Source: Streptosporangiaceae bacterium NEAU-GS5
GTDB lineage: Bacteria > Actinomycetota > Actinomycetes > Streptosporangiales > Streptosporangiaceae
Assembly: GCA_017592665.1 (NCBI GenBank)
Contig: JAGFNW010000028.1
Location: 1-64,000 of the forward strand
Length of the DNA: 64,000 nt
Reading direction: 5' to 3'
The position numbers and the translations under genes were made by a program. The notes beneath the pieces were generated by a model. The model was not told where the DNA came from, did no database searches, and worked only from the letters and a program-made list of their open reading frames with translations. Positions 47,984 through 57,726 of the stretch are shown here, piece after piece. Within the stretch, counting starts at the first letter, position 1, and every line of letters begins with the position of its first letter.

Positions 47984-50026
47984 TCAGGTCGGCAAGAATG
48001 GACTGGCCCGCCCCGTGTATGAGACGTAGAGCACCTCGCTGGCACGCGTGCAGGCCACGTAGAGCAGCCCCCGTTCACGTTGCAGGTCGTGCGCCCTGGC
48101 GGCGGGATCCTCCGCTGCCGGGGTGAGCGCTTCGGGCGCCGGCACGATTCCGTCTGCCACGCCTATCACGGCCACCCTGCGAAACTCCAGTCCCTTCATT
48201 CCATGGAGCATCGTCACCTTGACCGTCACGCCCGCCTCGCGTAGCGCCGCGCGGACGGATTTGACCAGGTCAGTGGTGCGCGCCGCGACAGCGATCTCGG
48301 TTGAGGGAACGCCTTCCCCGAGCCATCCGGTCACCTGGGCCACCAAACCGGACAGCTCGGCCGCCGCGCTCACATACTCACGCACCAAGGGCCGTACGCC
48401 CTGACCGGCCGCGCGGAAGCCGTACATGTCGGCGATGCCCTGAACCAGGCCATCGGCCGGGCCGCCGCCGCGCAGCCGTACGCCGAAGGACAGGATCTCC
48501 TGCGGCAGCCGATAAGAGATCTTGAGCCGGAACTGCCGCGCCGGGATGCCGAGCCCGGCCAGCGCGACCCGGGTGTCGAACATCCGCTGGTGCGGGTCGC
48601 CCACCACGAACAGGTCGTTCGGCGCGGCCGGCACCGCGGCCCGCAGCAGCCGCCACTGCGCCGGGTGCAGGTCTTGCGCCTCGTCCACCACGATGTGCCG
48701 ATAAGGCTCTCGCCCCGGCGCCTGGTCGCCCAGCATGTCGCCGGTCGAGCGGCCCAGCAGTTCGGCCGCCTCTGCGGCCAGCTGCAGCAATGTGCGCCGC
48801 CCCGACTCGCGTAACCGGGTCACCGTCTGCTGGATCGACTGCCACACGGTCGTCCTGATCTCGCGGGACAGCTCGACGCCGCGCCCGGGACGCTCCGCGG
48901 TCAGGTATTCCTCGAGCGTGCGCAGGTTCTGCGCGAGGATGACCTGCTCCCACTCGCGGCGTAGGAACGCCGCGCCGAAGCGGCCGCCCTGCGTGAAGCC
49001 CGGCGACTCGATCAGCGTGGGCGACCGGCCCTCCGCCTCGGTGACGATGCGGTGGGCCAGCCGGTCGACGTTGGTGACCTCGACCCGCTTGCGGATCACC
49101 TCGTCGTCGATGATCAGATCGAGCCGGGAGCTCAGCTCGGTCGCGAGCCCCTGCGAGAACGTCACGAGCAGCACCGGGCCGCGCGCCTCACGGGCGAGGA
49201 AGGCCGCGCGGTGCAGCGCGATCACCGTCTTGCCGGTCCCGGCGCCGCCCGTCACCAGCACGGGCGCCTCGAAGCGCGGCCAGTTGGCGAACGTGTGCTG
49301 CGGCGGATAGAGGAAGGTGACCCAGTGCGGCACCGACAGGATCCGATCCAGTTCGACCCGGTCGGCGGCGAACGCGGCACGCCCCGGGCTGCGCCGAAGG
49401 GCCGTCGTGAGGTCGTCGGTGTCGATGTCGTCGGCGATCATGGCGCGGCAGCCGTCCAGCTCCCGCCAGGCCGCGGCCGGGGATCCGCCGCGCGCCAGCA
49501 CCGCGAGCGGGGCGATCTGGGTGTCCGGCAGCAGCGACTCGATCGCCGTCAGATGCGCGTCGGAGGTCATCATCCGAAGCAGCGGCAGCAGGGTCGGATC
49601 GATGCCGAGGTGCAGCAGATCGGAGTCGCACACGTGGGCGAACAGCCGGTGGCTGGTGCCGTGCGAGGCGCGCCGCAGCGCCGGGCCCACCCGTTCGAGC
49701 GTCTCGGCGTCCCACACCTCGACCACGCCGATGGCGGCGTTCACCTTGATCTTGTGCCGTTGCGCGTACGACCAGGCCTCGGCGTCGGGGAGGACGGTGA
49801 GGAACCAGTAGACGTCGCGCTGGCGCACCGCGACCGCCCGATGCCGGTCGGTGAGCCGAAGCGTGGCGATCCGCGGATCGCGGGCCCCGCGCACGCGCTC
49901 GGGATGCGGCGCGGCGGGCGAGTTGAGCAGGAAACGGCGGGTCGCGACCACGGCGTCCCTGCGCGCCGGCGGGGCCAGCGCGCCGAGTTCCCGGGTGAAC
50001 TCTGGGGAGATCGCGATCCGGGGCAT
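47984..50026 (-). CDS. UvrD/Rep-type helicase with RelE-like N-terminus
   Basis: 680 residues. Residues 1-95 (ISPEFTRELGALAPPARRDAVVATRRFL, IATLRLTDRHRAVAVRQ, VYWFLTVLPDAEAWSYAQRH) have the pattern of a RelE/ParE-fold domain. SF1 helicase motifs follow: Walker A GGAGTGKT (K265), Walker B VVDEAQDLHPAQ (D448/E449), motif III VVGDPHQRMF, motif IV KISYRLP, motif V TMLHGMKGLEF and motif VI LLYVACTRASEVLYV. It sits between two paralogous unknown genes (6 bp from the upstream one), suggesting one operon and one system. Confidence 0.88.
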   Translation of the reverse strand: MPRIAISPEFTRELGALAPPARRDAVVATRRFLLNSPAAPHPERVRGARDPRIATLRLTDRHRAVAVRQRDVYWFLTVLPDAEAWSYAQRHKIKVNAAIGVVEVWDAETLERVGPALRRASHGTSHRLFAHVCDSDLLHLGIDPTLLPLLRMMTSDAHLTAIESLLPDTQIAPLAVLARGGSPAAAWRELDGCRAMIADDIDTDDLTTALRRSPGRAAFAADRVELDRILSVPHWVTFLYPPQHTFANWPRFEAPVLVTGGAGTGKTVIALHRAAFLAREARGPVLLVTFSQGLATELSSRLDLIIDDEVIRKRVEVTNVDRLAHRIVTEAEGRSPTLIESPGFTQGGRFGAAFLRREWEQVILAQNLRTLEEYLTAERPGRGVELSREIRTTVWQSIQQTVTRLRESGRRTLLQLAAEAAELLGRSTGDMLGDQAPGREPYRHIVVDEAQDLHPAQWRLLRAAVPAAPNDLFVVGDPHQRMFDTRVALAGLGIPARQFRLKISYRLPQEILSFGVRLRGGGPADGLVQGIADMYGFRAAGQGVRPLVREYVSAAAELSGLVAQVTGWLGEGVPSTEIAVAARTTDLVKSVRAALREAGVTVKVTMLHGMKGLEFRRVAVIGVADGIVPAPEALTPAAEDPAARAHDLQRERGLLYVACTRASEVLYVSYTGRASPFLPT

Positions 50027-50032
50027 CGCGGG

Positions 50033-51808
50033 CTACGCCAGGAGGGCGAGCAGGTCGCGGTCTCCGCGTTCGCGGAGCCGGGTGAGCAGTTCGGGCGGGC
50101 CCACCGGGCCGGTCAGGCCGATCCGCGTCGAGATGACCCGGACCGCCTGCTCGCGGGTGCCGCTCGGAGCCGTGTAGCCGACCAGGCGCAGCGCCCGCGA
50201 GATCGGCTCGCCGCCGACCCCGGCCGGCAGGTGCCGTACGCGGAGCATGCCCTCGTCGGACAGGGTGAGGAAGACGTGGCTGTTCTCCTTCGCCGCGACC
50301 TCGGTGAGGATCTGCCGGAGCGAGCCGAGCACGGGGTGTGCCTGCCAGGACAGCACGACGTCGCCCGCGGCGCTCCGGACCGTACGGCTGTCGCCTGGCG
50401 ACAGCCCGATGTACGAGGCGAAGCCGCTGGGCAGCGCGATCTCCGCGCCGGCCAGGTGGTCGGCGGTGACGTCCACGCGGAGCCACCAGCGCCCGTCCGG
50501 CTGCCGGAAGCAGCGCCGGGTGAGCGCCACGTCCTTGAGCGGGCCGCGGACCGGCTCCTCCTTGACCGCGGCGGCCGGCCGCACGCCGTTGGCGCCCCCG
50601 CTCTGGATGCGCAGCTGGGGCACGTTCTCCAGCCACTCCTTGGCGACCTCGGGATGGATGCCGAGCGAGGAGACCAGCTCCAGGGCGCGGGAGACGGTGG
50701 GCGGCCGCTCGGAGTTCACGATCAGGCCGCGGGTCTTCTCGTGCAGGTCGGCGAGGTCGCCCGCCACCAGCCAGTCGCCGGACACCTGATAGCCGGTGAG
50801 GCAGGCCAGCACGAACTGCCAGGCCGGCACGTCGAGGGAGCGCAGCTCCTGCTCGTGCCAGGGCGCGGCGGCGATCAGCCGCGACTTGGGCGCGGCCACG
50901 CCGAGCGCCTCGGCCACCCGGGCGACGTGCGCGTTGAACGGGGCGGCCGGCGCGCCGGCGAGCCACTCGCGCAGCCGGTCGCGCAGCGCCGTCTCCAGCG
51001 TCTCGATCACTTCGGGGGTGCAGCTGAGCAGCTTGGCGAGCTCCTCGGGCGCGGACGGCACGTCGGTGAAGACCCGGTTCTGGGCGACCATCCACATCCG
51101 GTCGTCGAGGTCGGCGAAGGCCGCGTCGAGCAGGGCGGGGATGTCGGCCGGCGCGCTCTCCGAGGACGCGCGGGGCGTGGGGATCACCGCCGGTGACGAC
51201 GCGACCGCGGGCGCCGGATTCACCGGGGGCGCCGGGCTGACGTCGGCCGGCTTCACGAGGGGGGCCAGCATGGTGGGCTTGGCGCTCGACGGGACGTTCT
51301 GCTGGGCCTCCGGCCGCGACTGCGCCCGGGCCTCCTGCTTGACCGGGGCGGCCTCTTCCGCGGCCGGCTCCACGCTGCGGACGGGGGCCGGGATGGCCGC
51401 CTCGTCGGGGGCGAGTCGTACGAAGGCCGCCGTGAACAGCGCCGCGAGGACCGGGCGCGCCTTGATGAACGGCTGGTCGGACAGCTCCCGGCTGGTCAGG
51501 GCCAGCAGGCCGGACCACGAGCCGACCCGGTCGAGCGCGATGGCCACCTGCGGGTCGTCGGCGTCGTCGGGGTCGAGGATGTGCAGCGCCGGCAGCACGT
51601 CGCCGATCGAGGCCGCCGGCCACTGGTCCAATGCGAGATCGGTGAGCAGATCCCCGAGCGACTCCGGGTCGAAGATCGCCATCACCCGGTCCATGGGAAG
51701 GCTGCGCCACCACGCGTCCGGGAGCGGCCCGCGCCCGTGAAGACCTTCGATCCGGGCCGCGTCACTCCAGCGCAACGGTGGCACGAGGTCACTCAGGCAG
51801 AAGTTCAT
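50033..51808 (-). CDS. Unknown protein, paralogue B of the helicase cassette
   Basis: 591 residues, no named family. It begins MNFCLSDLVPPLRWSD like paralogue A and ends with the same ~150-residue domain (TRRCFRQPDGRWWLRVDV...LRERGDRDLLALLA). A Pro/Ala-rich linker (about 150-235) is unique to it. The segment matching A's sigma-like HTH is present but weaker (LDDRMWMVAQNRVFTDVPSAPEELAKLLSCTPEVIETLE), and the winged-helix-like part of A is missing. ATG 51808 aligns with A; upstream ATG codons at 51820 and 51823 are alternatives. First gene of the cassette. Confidence 0.72.
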   Translation of the reverse strand: MNFCLSDLVPPLRWSDAARIEGLHGRGPLPDAWWRSLPMDRVMAIFDPESLGDLLTDLALDQWPAASIGDVLPALHILDPDDADDPQVAIALDRVGSWSGLLALTSRELSDQPFIKARPVLAALFTAAFVRLAPDEAAIPAPVRSVEPAAEEAAPVKQEARAQSRPEAQQNVPSSAKPTMLAPLVKPADVSPAPPVNPAPAVASSPAVIPTPRASSESAPADIPALLDAAFADLDDRMWMVAQNRVFTDVPSAPEELAKLLSCTPEVIETLETALRDRLREWLAGAPAAPFNAHVARVAEALGVAAPKSRLIAAAPWHEQELRSLDVPAWQFVLACLTGYQVSGDWLVAGDLADLHEKTRGLIVNSERPPTVSRALELVSSLGIHPEVAKEWLENVPQLRIQSGGANGVRPAAAVKEEPVRGPLKDVALTRRCFRQPDGRWWLRVDVTADHLAGAEIALPSGFASYIGLSPGDSRTVRSAAGDVVLSWQAHPVLGSLRQILTEVAAKENSHVFLTLSDEGMLRVRHLPAGVGGEPISRALRLVGYTAPSGTREQAVRVISTRIGLTGPVGPPELLTRLRERGDRDLLALLA

Positions 51809-51890
51809 CGCGTACCCCATCATGTGCTATGACCAGAGCTAAGTCTGGCAAATCACCCAGTTCTCCGTCAGCGGCCGAGCGCGTCATTCA

Positions 51891-52706
51891 TCAGTGTCTG
51901 ACCGCCGCGAAGCGCAACCGCACGTAGTCGGCCATCCACCCCGACTCGCGGCGCAGCGCCGGCGCCGCGAGTTCGTTTACACGCCGCAGCAGCGGCTCGA
52001 CCGTCGCCGGTGGCACCCCTTCTAGGAGCGCTCCAGCGAACATCCGGACCCAGTCGGCGGCGCCGTTCGGGCACTCGTCGAGCGGGGTCGGCCGGTCGAA
52101 GAACTCGATGATCCGCAGCGCGAAGCCGGCCTTCTCCAGGCGCGCGGCGTATTCGGCCGGGCTCGGGAAATACCACGGCAGGTGCGGCTCGTTCAGGCCG
52201 TGCTCGCGCCAGGCGGTGAGCATGGCCGCGGTCAGCGCGGAGCAGTTGCCGGCGCCGCCCATTTCGGCGACGAAGCGGCCGCCGGGGCGCAGCGCCATCC
52301 GGACGCACTCGATCACCGCGTCCGGGTCGCGGTTCATCCAGTGCAGCGCGGCGTTGGAGAAGACCGCGTCGTACGGGTCGGCGACGGTGAAGTCGTGCCC
52401 GTCTCCCACGATGAAGTCGAGGCCGGGATGGTGGGCGATGGCCGCCTCGATCATCGCCGGCGATCCGTCGATGCCGAGCGCCAGGGCGCCGCGGGAGGCG
52501 ATCTCCGCGGTAAGCACGCCTGTGCCGCAGCCCAGGTCGAGAATTCGTTCACCGGGCTGCGGATCGAGCAGGTCGATCAGCGGGGCCCCGTGCGCGCTCA
52601 CATACCCGAAGCTGCTGTCATACGCACGAGCGTTCCAGCGGACGAGGCTGGGAGTGTCGTATCGCAAGATCAGCTCACATTCCCGGTGTCTATGGTAAAG
52701 ACACAC
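51891..52706 (-). CDS. Class I SAM-dependent methyltransferase
   Basis: 271-residue methyltransferase of the trans-aconitate/UbiE-like type. Motif I ILDLGCGTGVLTAEIA binds SAM, with ALGIDGSPAMIEAA as the acidic loop, FDAVFSNAALHWM-like DAVFSNAALHWMNRD and LRPGGRFVAEMGG following. HWM after motif IV is typical of trans-aconitate methyltransferase relatives, but the substrate cannot be told. Start uncertain: GTG 52706, or TTG 52667 just before RYDTPSLVRWNARAYDS. No operon partner. Confidence 0.86.
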   Translation of the reverse strand: MCLYHRHRECELILRYDTPSLVRWNARAYDSSFGYVSAHGAPLIDLLDPQPGERILDLGCGTGVLTAEIASRGALALGIDGSPAMIEAAIAHHPGLDFIVGDGHDFTVADPYDAVFSNAALHWMNRDPDAVIECVRMALRPGGRFVAEMGGAGNCSALTAAMLTAWREHGLNEPHLPWYFPSPAEYAARLEKAGFALRIIEFFDRPTPLDECPNGAADWVRMFAGALLEGVPPATVEPLLRRVNELAAPALRRESGWMADYVRLRFAAVRH

Positions 52707-52731
52707 TTTACGGCGTGGCCGACTGCGGGAC

Positions 52732-53802
52732 CTAACCCATCTGGTGGGACCAGTGGGACTGGAGGTACCGCTTGGCCGCGTCCTGCTGGGCCATCGTCAG
52801 CGTCACAGGGGTCCCTGGAACCTTCGGCAGCCGTGCGGCCAGCTCCGTGTCGAGCGTGCCGCGCATTTCCATGGCCTCCATGCGGGCCGGCCGCGCGAAG
52901 CCCTTGAGGAAGAGGTTCTGGCCGACGTCGGAGAACAGGAACTCCTCCCACAGCCGGGCGGCCGCCGGATGCGGCGCGGTCTTGTTGATCGCCTCGGCGT
53001 AGTGGGTGGCGAGCACGGCGCCCTGCGGGATCGTGACCTGCCAGGTCGGCTTGCCGTCGACCACGGTGGCGCGGGCCGCGTTCAGGTAGTCCCAGTCGAC
53101 CAGGGTGGCCGCCTGCTCGGGCGTGCTCATCCGGCCGGCCTTCTTCAATCCGGCGAAATATTCAAGCCCGCGCTTGGCGTCGCGGCCCGGCAGCGAGGCG
53201 GCCATCACCGCGGCGAAGGCCGACGCCGTCTCGCGCGGGTCACCCGGAAGCGCCACCGTGGCGCCGGGCTTGGCGAGGTCGGCGAAGGAGGCCGGCGCCG
53301 TCGTGACCTTGGTGGGGTCGTAGCCGATCGACATGTAGCCGCCATAGCCCGCGTACCAGGCGCCGGACAGATCTTTCTGTGCGTCCGGGATGTCCTGCCA
53401 CCCGGACACCTTGTACGGCGCGAACTTGGCCTTGCCGGCGATCGCCACATCGGTGCTCAGGTCGAACACGTCGGGATCCTCGGAGGTGCCGCGGGCCGCC
53501 GCGATCTCCTGTGCGCTGTTGGCGTCCGGCTTCAGGACCGTGACCTTGACGTCGTACTCGTCCTGGAACCTGTCGATGATCTCGCCGAAGTTCACCCACG
53601 CCGGGGGAAGGCCGATCACCGTGAGCGAGCCCTCGCGCTGCGCCGCGGCGACCAGCCGGTCCATCGTGGTGAATCCGGCCGACAGGCTCGCGGCATGTAC
53701 GTCGACGGGCGGCAGCTTCTTGTCGTCCGTCGCCGGCGCGGAGCAGGCGGCCGCCGCCACGGCGAGGAAAGCTACAGCGGCGGCACAGGCACGTGTGGTC
53801 AC
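52732..53802 (-). CDS. Extracellular solute-binding lipoprotein
   Basis: 356-residue ABC-type substrate-binding protein of the iron/spermidine/thiamine-like (family 1) fold. GTG 53802 starts a signal peptide, with lipobox AVAAAACSA making Cys the lipidated residue. The binding domain includes GSLTVIGLPPAWVNFGEIIDRFQDEYDVKV, DVFDLSTDVAIAGKAKFAPY, SIGYDPTKV and HPAAARLWEEFLFSDVGQNLFLKGFARPAR, the last typical of Fe3+/putrescine binders. No permease or ATPase gene is adjacent, so it must use components encoded elsewhere. Confidence 0.86.
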   Translation of the reverse strand: MTTRACAAAVAFLAVAAAACSAPATDDKKLPPVDVHAASLSAGFTTMDRLVAAAQREGSLTVIGLPPAWVNFGEIIDRFQDEYDVKVTVLKPDANSAQEIAAARGTSEDPDVFDLSTDVAIAGKAKFAPYKVSGWQDIPDAQKDLSGAWYAGYGGYMSIGYDPTKVTTAPASFADLAKPGATVALPGDPRETASAFAAVMAASLPGRDAKRGLEYFAGLKKAGRMSTPEQAATLVDWDYLNAARATVVDGKPTWQVTIPQGAVLATHYAEAINKTAPHPAAARLWEEFLFSDVGQNLFLKGFARPARMEAMEMRGTLDTELAARLPKVPGTPVTLTMAQQDAAKRYLQSHWSHQMG

Positions 53803-53951
53803 GAGCGCATACTCAACGCGCCATAGCCCAAGGTCGAGGAGGCACACGGAGGCTTTACCGGAATAGGGGCCGAAGGATTGGCCCCCTCAGGTTCCGACTA
53901 TCCGGCAGGCACCGCAATACTAGGCGTAGAGACCGAGATAAGGAGCCCGAG

Positions 53952-54281
53952 GTGACCTACGTCATCGCGCAGCCTTGCGTGGATGTCCTGGACAAGGCGT
54001 GCATCGAGGAGTGCCCCGTCGACTGCATCTACGAGGGCAACCGCATGCTCTACATCCACCCCGATGAGTGCGTGGACTGCGGCGCTTGCGAGCCCGTCTG
54101 CCCGGTTGAGGCCATCTTCTACGAGGACGACACGCCCGAGCAGTGGAAGGACTACTACAAGGCGAATGTGGAGTTCTTCGACGACCTCGGGTCGCCGGGC
54201 GGCGCCTCCAAGGTCGGGAAGATCGACAAGGACCACCCGCTGATCGAGGCCCTGCCCCCGCAGGCAGAGGGCGAGCACTGA
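53952..54281 (+). CDS. fdxA: 7Fe ferredoxin
   Basis: 109-residue [3Fe-4S][4Fe-4S] ferredoxin of the actinobacterial FdxA type: TYVIAQPCVDVLDKACIEECPVDCIYEGNRMLYIHPDECVDCGACEPVCPVEAIFYEDD holds both cluster-binding sets, followed by a family-typical WKDYYKANVEFFDDLGSPGGASK tail. GTG 53952 follows AAGGAG. It directly precedes dapC, a pairing seen widely in actinobacteria. Confidence 0.95.
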   Translation: MTYVIAQPCVDVLDKACIEECPVDCIYEGNRMLYIHPDECVDCGACEPVCPVEAIFYEDDTPEQWKDYYKANVEFFDDLGSPGGASKVGKIDKDHPLIEALPPQAEGEH

Positions 54282-55388
54282 TTGAAAGCACTGCCCGATT
54301 TCCCGTGGGATCGGCTCGTGCCGCACAAGGAGGTGGCGCGCGCGCACCCGGGCGGGCTGGTCGACCTGTCCGTGGGCACGCCGGTCGATCCCGTGCCCGC
54401 GGTGGTCCAGAAGACGCTGGCCGAGGCCGCCGACAGCCCGGGCTACCCGCTCACCCACGGCACGCCCGACCTGCGTCGGGCGGCCGCCGGCTGGCTGGCC
54501 AGGCGGCTCGGCGTGAGCGTCGACCCGGTCGCGATCCTGCCCACCATCGGCTCCAAGGAGCTGGTCGCCTGGCTGCCCACCCTCCTCGGCGTACGCCCGG
54601 GGGATCGGGTGGTCATCCCCGAGCTCGCCTATCCGACCTATGACGTCGGCGCGCGGATCGCCGGGGCCGAGCCGTGCGCCACGGATGGGCTGGTCTCGGT
54701 CGGGCCTGCGCCTTTTCGCGCCGAGTCCGCGCAGTCGCGGGTGCCGCTGGTGTGGGTCAACTCGCCGTCCAATCCGACCGGCCGCGTGCTGCCGGCCGAG
54801 CATCTGCGCAAGGTGGTGGCCTGGGCGCGCGAGCGCGGCGCGGTGGTGGCCTCCGACGAGTGCTACATCGAGCTCGGCTGGGAGGACCAGCCGATCTCGA
54901 TCCTCCATCCGGACGTGTGCGGCGGCTCGCACGAGGGACTGCTCGCGGTCCACTCGCTGTCGAAACGGTCCAATCTGGCCGGCTATCGGGCCGCGTTCCT
55001 CACGGGCGACCCGGCGCTGGTCGCGCGGCTGCTGGAGGTCCGCAAGCACGCCGGCATGATGGTGCCGGATCCGATCCAGGCGGCCATGGCGGCCGCGCTC
55101 GACGACGACGACCACGCCGAGGAGCAGCGCGAGCGCTATGCCCGCCGCCGGGCCGTGCTCCGCCCGGCGCTCGAAGGCGCAGGCTGGCTGGTCGACCACT
55201 CGGCCGCGGGCCTCTACCTGTGGGCCTCGAACGGCACGGCGTGCTGGGATCAGGTGAGCGCTCTCGCTGAGCTCGGGATCCTCGTCGCGCCCGGCGAATT
55301 CTACGGCGCGGCGGGCCGTGATCACGTCCGTGTTGCGATCACGGCAACGGATGAGCGGATCGATGCGGCGGTGCGCCGCCTCCAGTAG
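54282..55388 (+). CDS. dapC: N-succinyldiaminopimelate aminotransferase
   Basis: 368-residue PLP-dependent class I/II aminotransferase of the lysine/meso-DAP succinylase pathway. Motifs: PGYPLTHGTPDLRRAAAGWLARR, WVNSPSNPTGRVLP, VVASDECYIELGW (PLP-stacking Asp and Tyr) and the Schiff-base Lys in HSLSKRSNLAGYRAAF (near residue 230). TTG 54282 immediately follows the fdxA stop. Position after fdxA and close to dapD/dapE supports DapC over other aminotransferases. Confidence 0.9.
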   Translation: MKALPDFPWDRLVPHKEVARAHPGGLVDLSVGTPVDPVPAVVQKTLAEAADSPGYPLTHGTPDLRRAAAGWLARRLGVSVDPVAILPTIGSKELVAWLPTLLGVRPGDRVVIPELAYPTYDVGARIAGAEPCATDGLVSVGPAPFRAESAQSRVPLVWVNSPSNPTGRVLPAEHLRKVVAWARERGAVVASDECYIELGWEDQPISILHPDVCGGSHEGLLAVHSLSKRSNLAGYRAAFLTGDPALVARLLEVRKHAGMMVPDPIQAAMAAALDDDDHAEEQRERYARRRAVLRPALEGAGWLVDHSAAGLYLWASNGTACWDQVSALAELGILVAPGEFYGAAGRDHVRVAITATDERIDAAVRRLQ

Positions 55389-55399
55389 GATCGCGCGCC

Positions 55400-56020
55400 A
55401 TGACCGCGGTGGTGTTGGGCGTGAGCGTCATGGCGCTGGCCCTCGTGCTTGTCGCGATCATTTTGTCGGTGCTGGGGCGGCGGAATCCGGAGGCCGAGCG
55501 CCGCGAGCCTCCTTCGCCGGACGCTCCCGTGCTCGCCGCGCCCGACGCGGACATCGACTTCTTCGACCCACGGACGATCAAGGTCGGCGACGTCGTGCAC
55601 TGCCAGGGCGTGCGGACCCGGGCGATCGGCGCGCTGCACCTGTCCAGGCAGGGCGAGCAGTGGACGGAATACCTGCTCGAGGTCGGCATCGGCCGCTATG
55701 AGTGGCTGTCGGTCGAGGAGCGCGGCGAATACACGCTCGAGGTCATCCTGTGGACCCCGGTGCCGGCCGAGGGCATGGTCCCGGCGAAGAGCATGCTGAT
55801 CCTCGAGGGCACCGAGTTCTATCCTGTGGAGCGTGGCACGCTCGCCTTTCGCTCCGAAGGCGTGACCGGGCTGCCCGACCGGGGCCTGCTCGACTACGCC
55901 GACTATCGCGCCGAAGGCGGCCGCATGCTGTCCTTCCAGCGCGTTCAGGGCGCCAAGTGGATCGCGGCCTTCGCCAACCCGCTCGCGCCGGGCACCATCC
56001 GTGTCGAGCGGCCGTCTTAG
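55400..56020 (+). CDS. Membrane-anchored DUF4178-like protein
   Basis: 206 residues with an N-terminal TM anchor (about 3-25, VVLGVSVMALALVLVAIILSVL). A soluble cytoplasmic beta-rich domain follows (about 55-200: IKVGDVVHCQGVRTRAIGALHL, WTEYLLEVGIGRYEWLSVEE, EGTEFYPVERGTLAFRSEG, GRMLSFQRVQGAKWIAAF). The GDVV...YLLE...WLSVE spacing resembles DUF4178, a domain of unknown function. Starts 11 bp after dapC. Confidence 0.72.
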   Translation: MTAVVLGVSVMALALVLVAIILSVLGRRNPEAERREPPSPDAPVLAAPDADIDFFDPRTIKVGDVVHCQGVRTRAIGALHLSRQGEQWTEYLLEVGIGRYEWLSVEERGEYTLEVILWTPVPAEGMVPAKSMLILEGTEFYPVERGTLAFRSEGVTGLPDRGLLDYADYRAEGGRMLSFQRVQGAKWIAAFANPLAPGTIRVERPS

Positions 56021-56038
56021 AACGCTCCCACGAGGCCC

Positions 56039-56839
56039 TCAGACCACTTTCACGGACTGGGTGGGCGAGGGGTCCTTCTGCCACCCGTCGTGGCCGGAGA
56101 CCGCGTGCCAGGTGACGCCACCGAAGTGGACCTCGCGCAGACCGAACTTCTGGGCGTGCGCCACATACCACGACGCGACCAGCCAGCCGCGGCCGTCGAC
56201 GCCGGCCATGCCGAGGGCGCGGGTCAGCTGCTTTCGCGCCGTGTCGGGGTGCGACGCGACGGGCTTCTCGGCCGGCGGATACCAGCAGTGGACGGCCTTC
56301 GGCACCCGGCCCGTGAACGCCCCGGCGAGGATCGTGGCCTGCGGCTCGTGCTCGGCGTAGGCGGTGCCGTCGGCGGAGCGCTGGACGGCCTGTGCGGCCT
56401 CGTGCAGCGGCAGCTTCTTGTAGCCCTTGACCTTCTCCAGGGCGCCGAAGAACTTCCGCGTCGCGTACACCGGATCCTGCAGTTGCTCGGGCGTGCCCCA
56501 GCCCTGCGACGGGCGCTGCTGGAAGACCCCGACCGAGTCGCGGTCGCCGTAGGGGAGGTTGGTCAGCTTGGACTCCTGGATCGCCGTGACATAGGCGATC
56601 TGGACGGCTCGCTCCGGCAGGCCGCGGCGGGCCGCGACGGCGGCGATCGTGGCCGCCACCTGAGCTTGATCGATATCGATGTCCATGGCGCCGTCGGGCG
56701 TCTTGACCTCGCAATGTTCGCCGAGCGCGAACGGTTCGGCCTTCTGCAGCAGCCGGTAGGCGCCATAGAAGATCCCGGCGGCGAGCAGCACGACGACGCC
56801 CATCACCGTCAGGGCCGTGCGGGAGATACGCCGAGTCAC
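56039..56839 (-). CDS. Exported transglycosylase-like protein of unknown function
   Basis: 266 residues with an N-terminal TM/signal anchor (about 9-27). YVTAIQESKLTNLPYGDRDSVGVFQQRPSQGWGT resembles the catalytic Glu region and GLFQ motif of lysozyme-fold transglycosylases. AQAVQRSADGTAYAEHEPQA and a C-terminal substrate-side domain (WLVASWYVAHAQKFGLREVHFGG) follow. Related actinobacterial proteins carry vague names and no proven activity. Divergent from dapD. Confidence 0.7.
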   Translation of the reverse strand: MTRRISRTALTVMGVVVLLAAGIFYGAYRLLQKAEPFALGEHCEVKTPDGAMDIDIDQAQVAATIAAVAARRGLPERAVQIAYVTAIQESKLTNLPYGDRDSVGVFQQRPSQGWGTPEQLQDPVYATRKFFGALEKVKGYKKLPLHEAAQAVQRSADGTAYAEHEPQATILAGAFTGRVPKAVHCWYPPAEKPVASHPDTARKQLTRALGMAGVDGRGWLVASWYVAHAQKFGLREVHFGGVTWHAVSGHDGWQKDPSPTQSVKVV

Positions 56840-56907
56840 GCTCAGAACCTACCTGGTGAACTTGCAATCCACCTGATCCGCGCTGACCGCTGGTTATGCT
56901 CGCGCCC

Positions 56908-57722
<815 letters not shown>

Positions 57723-57726
<4 letters not shown>

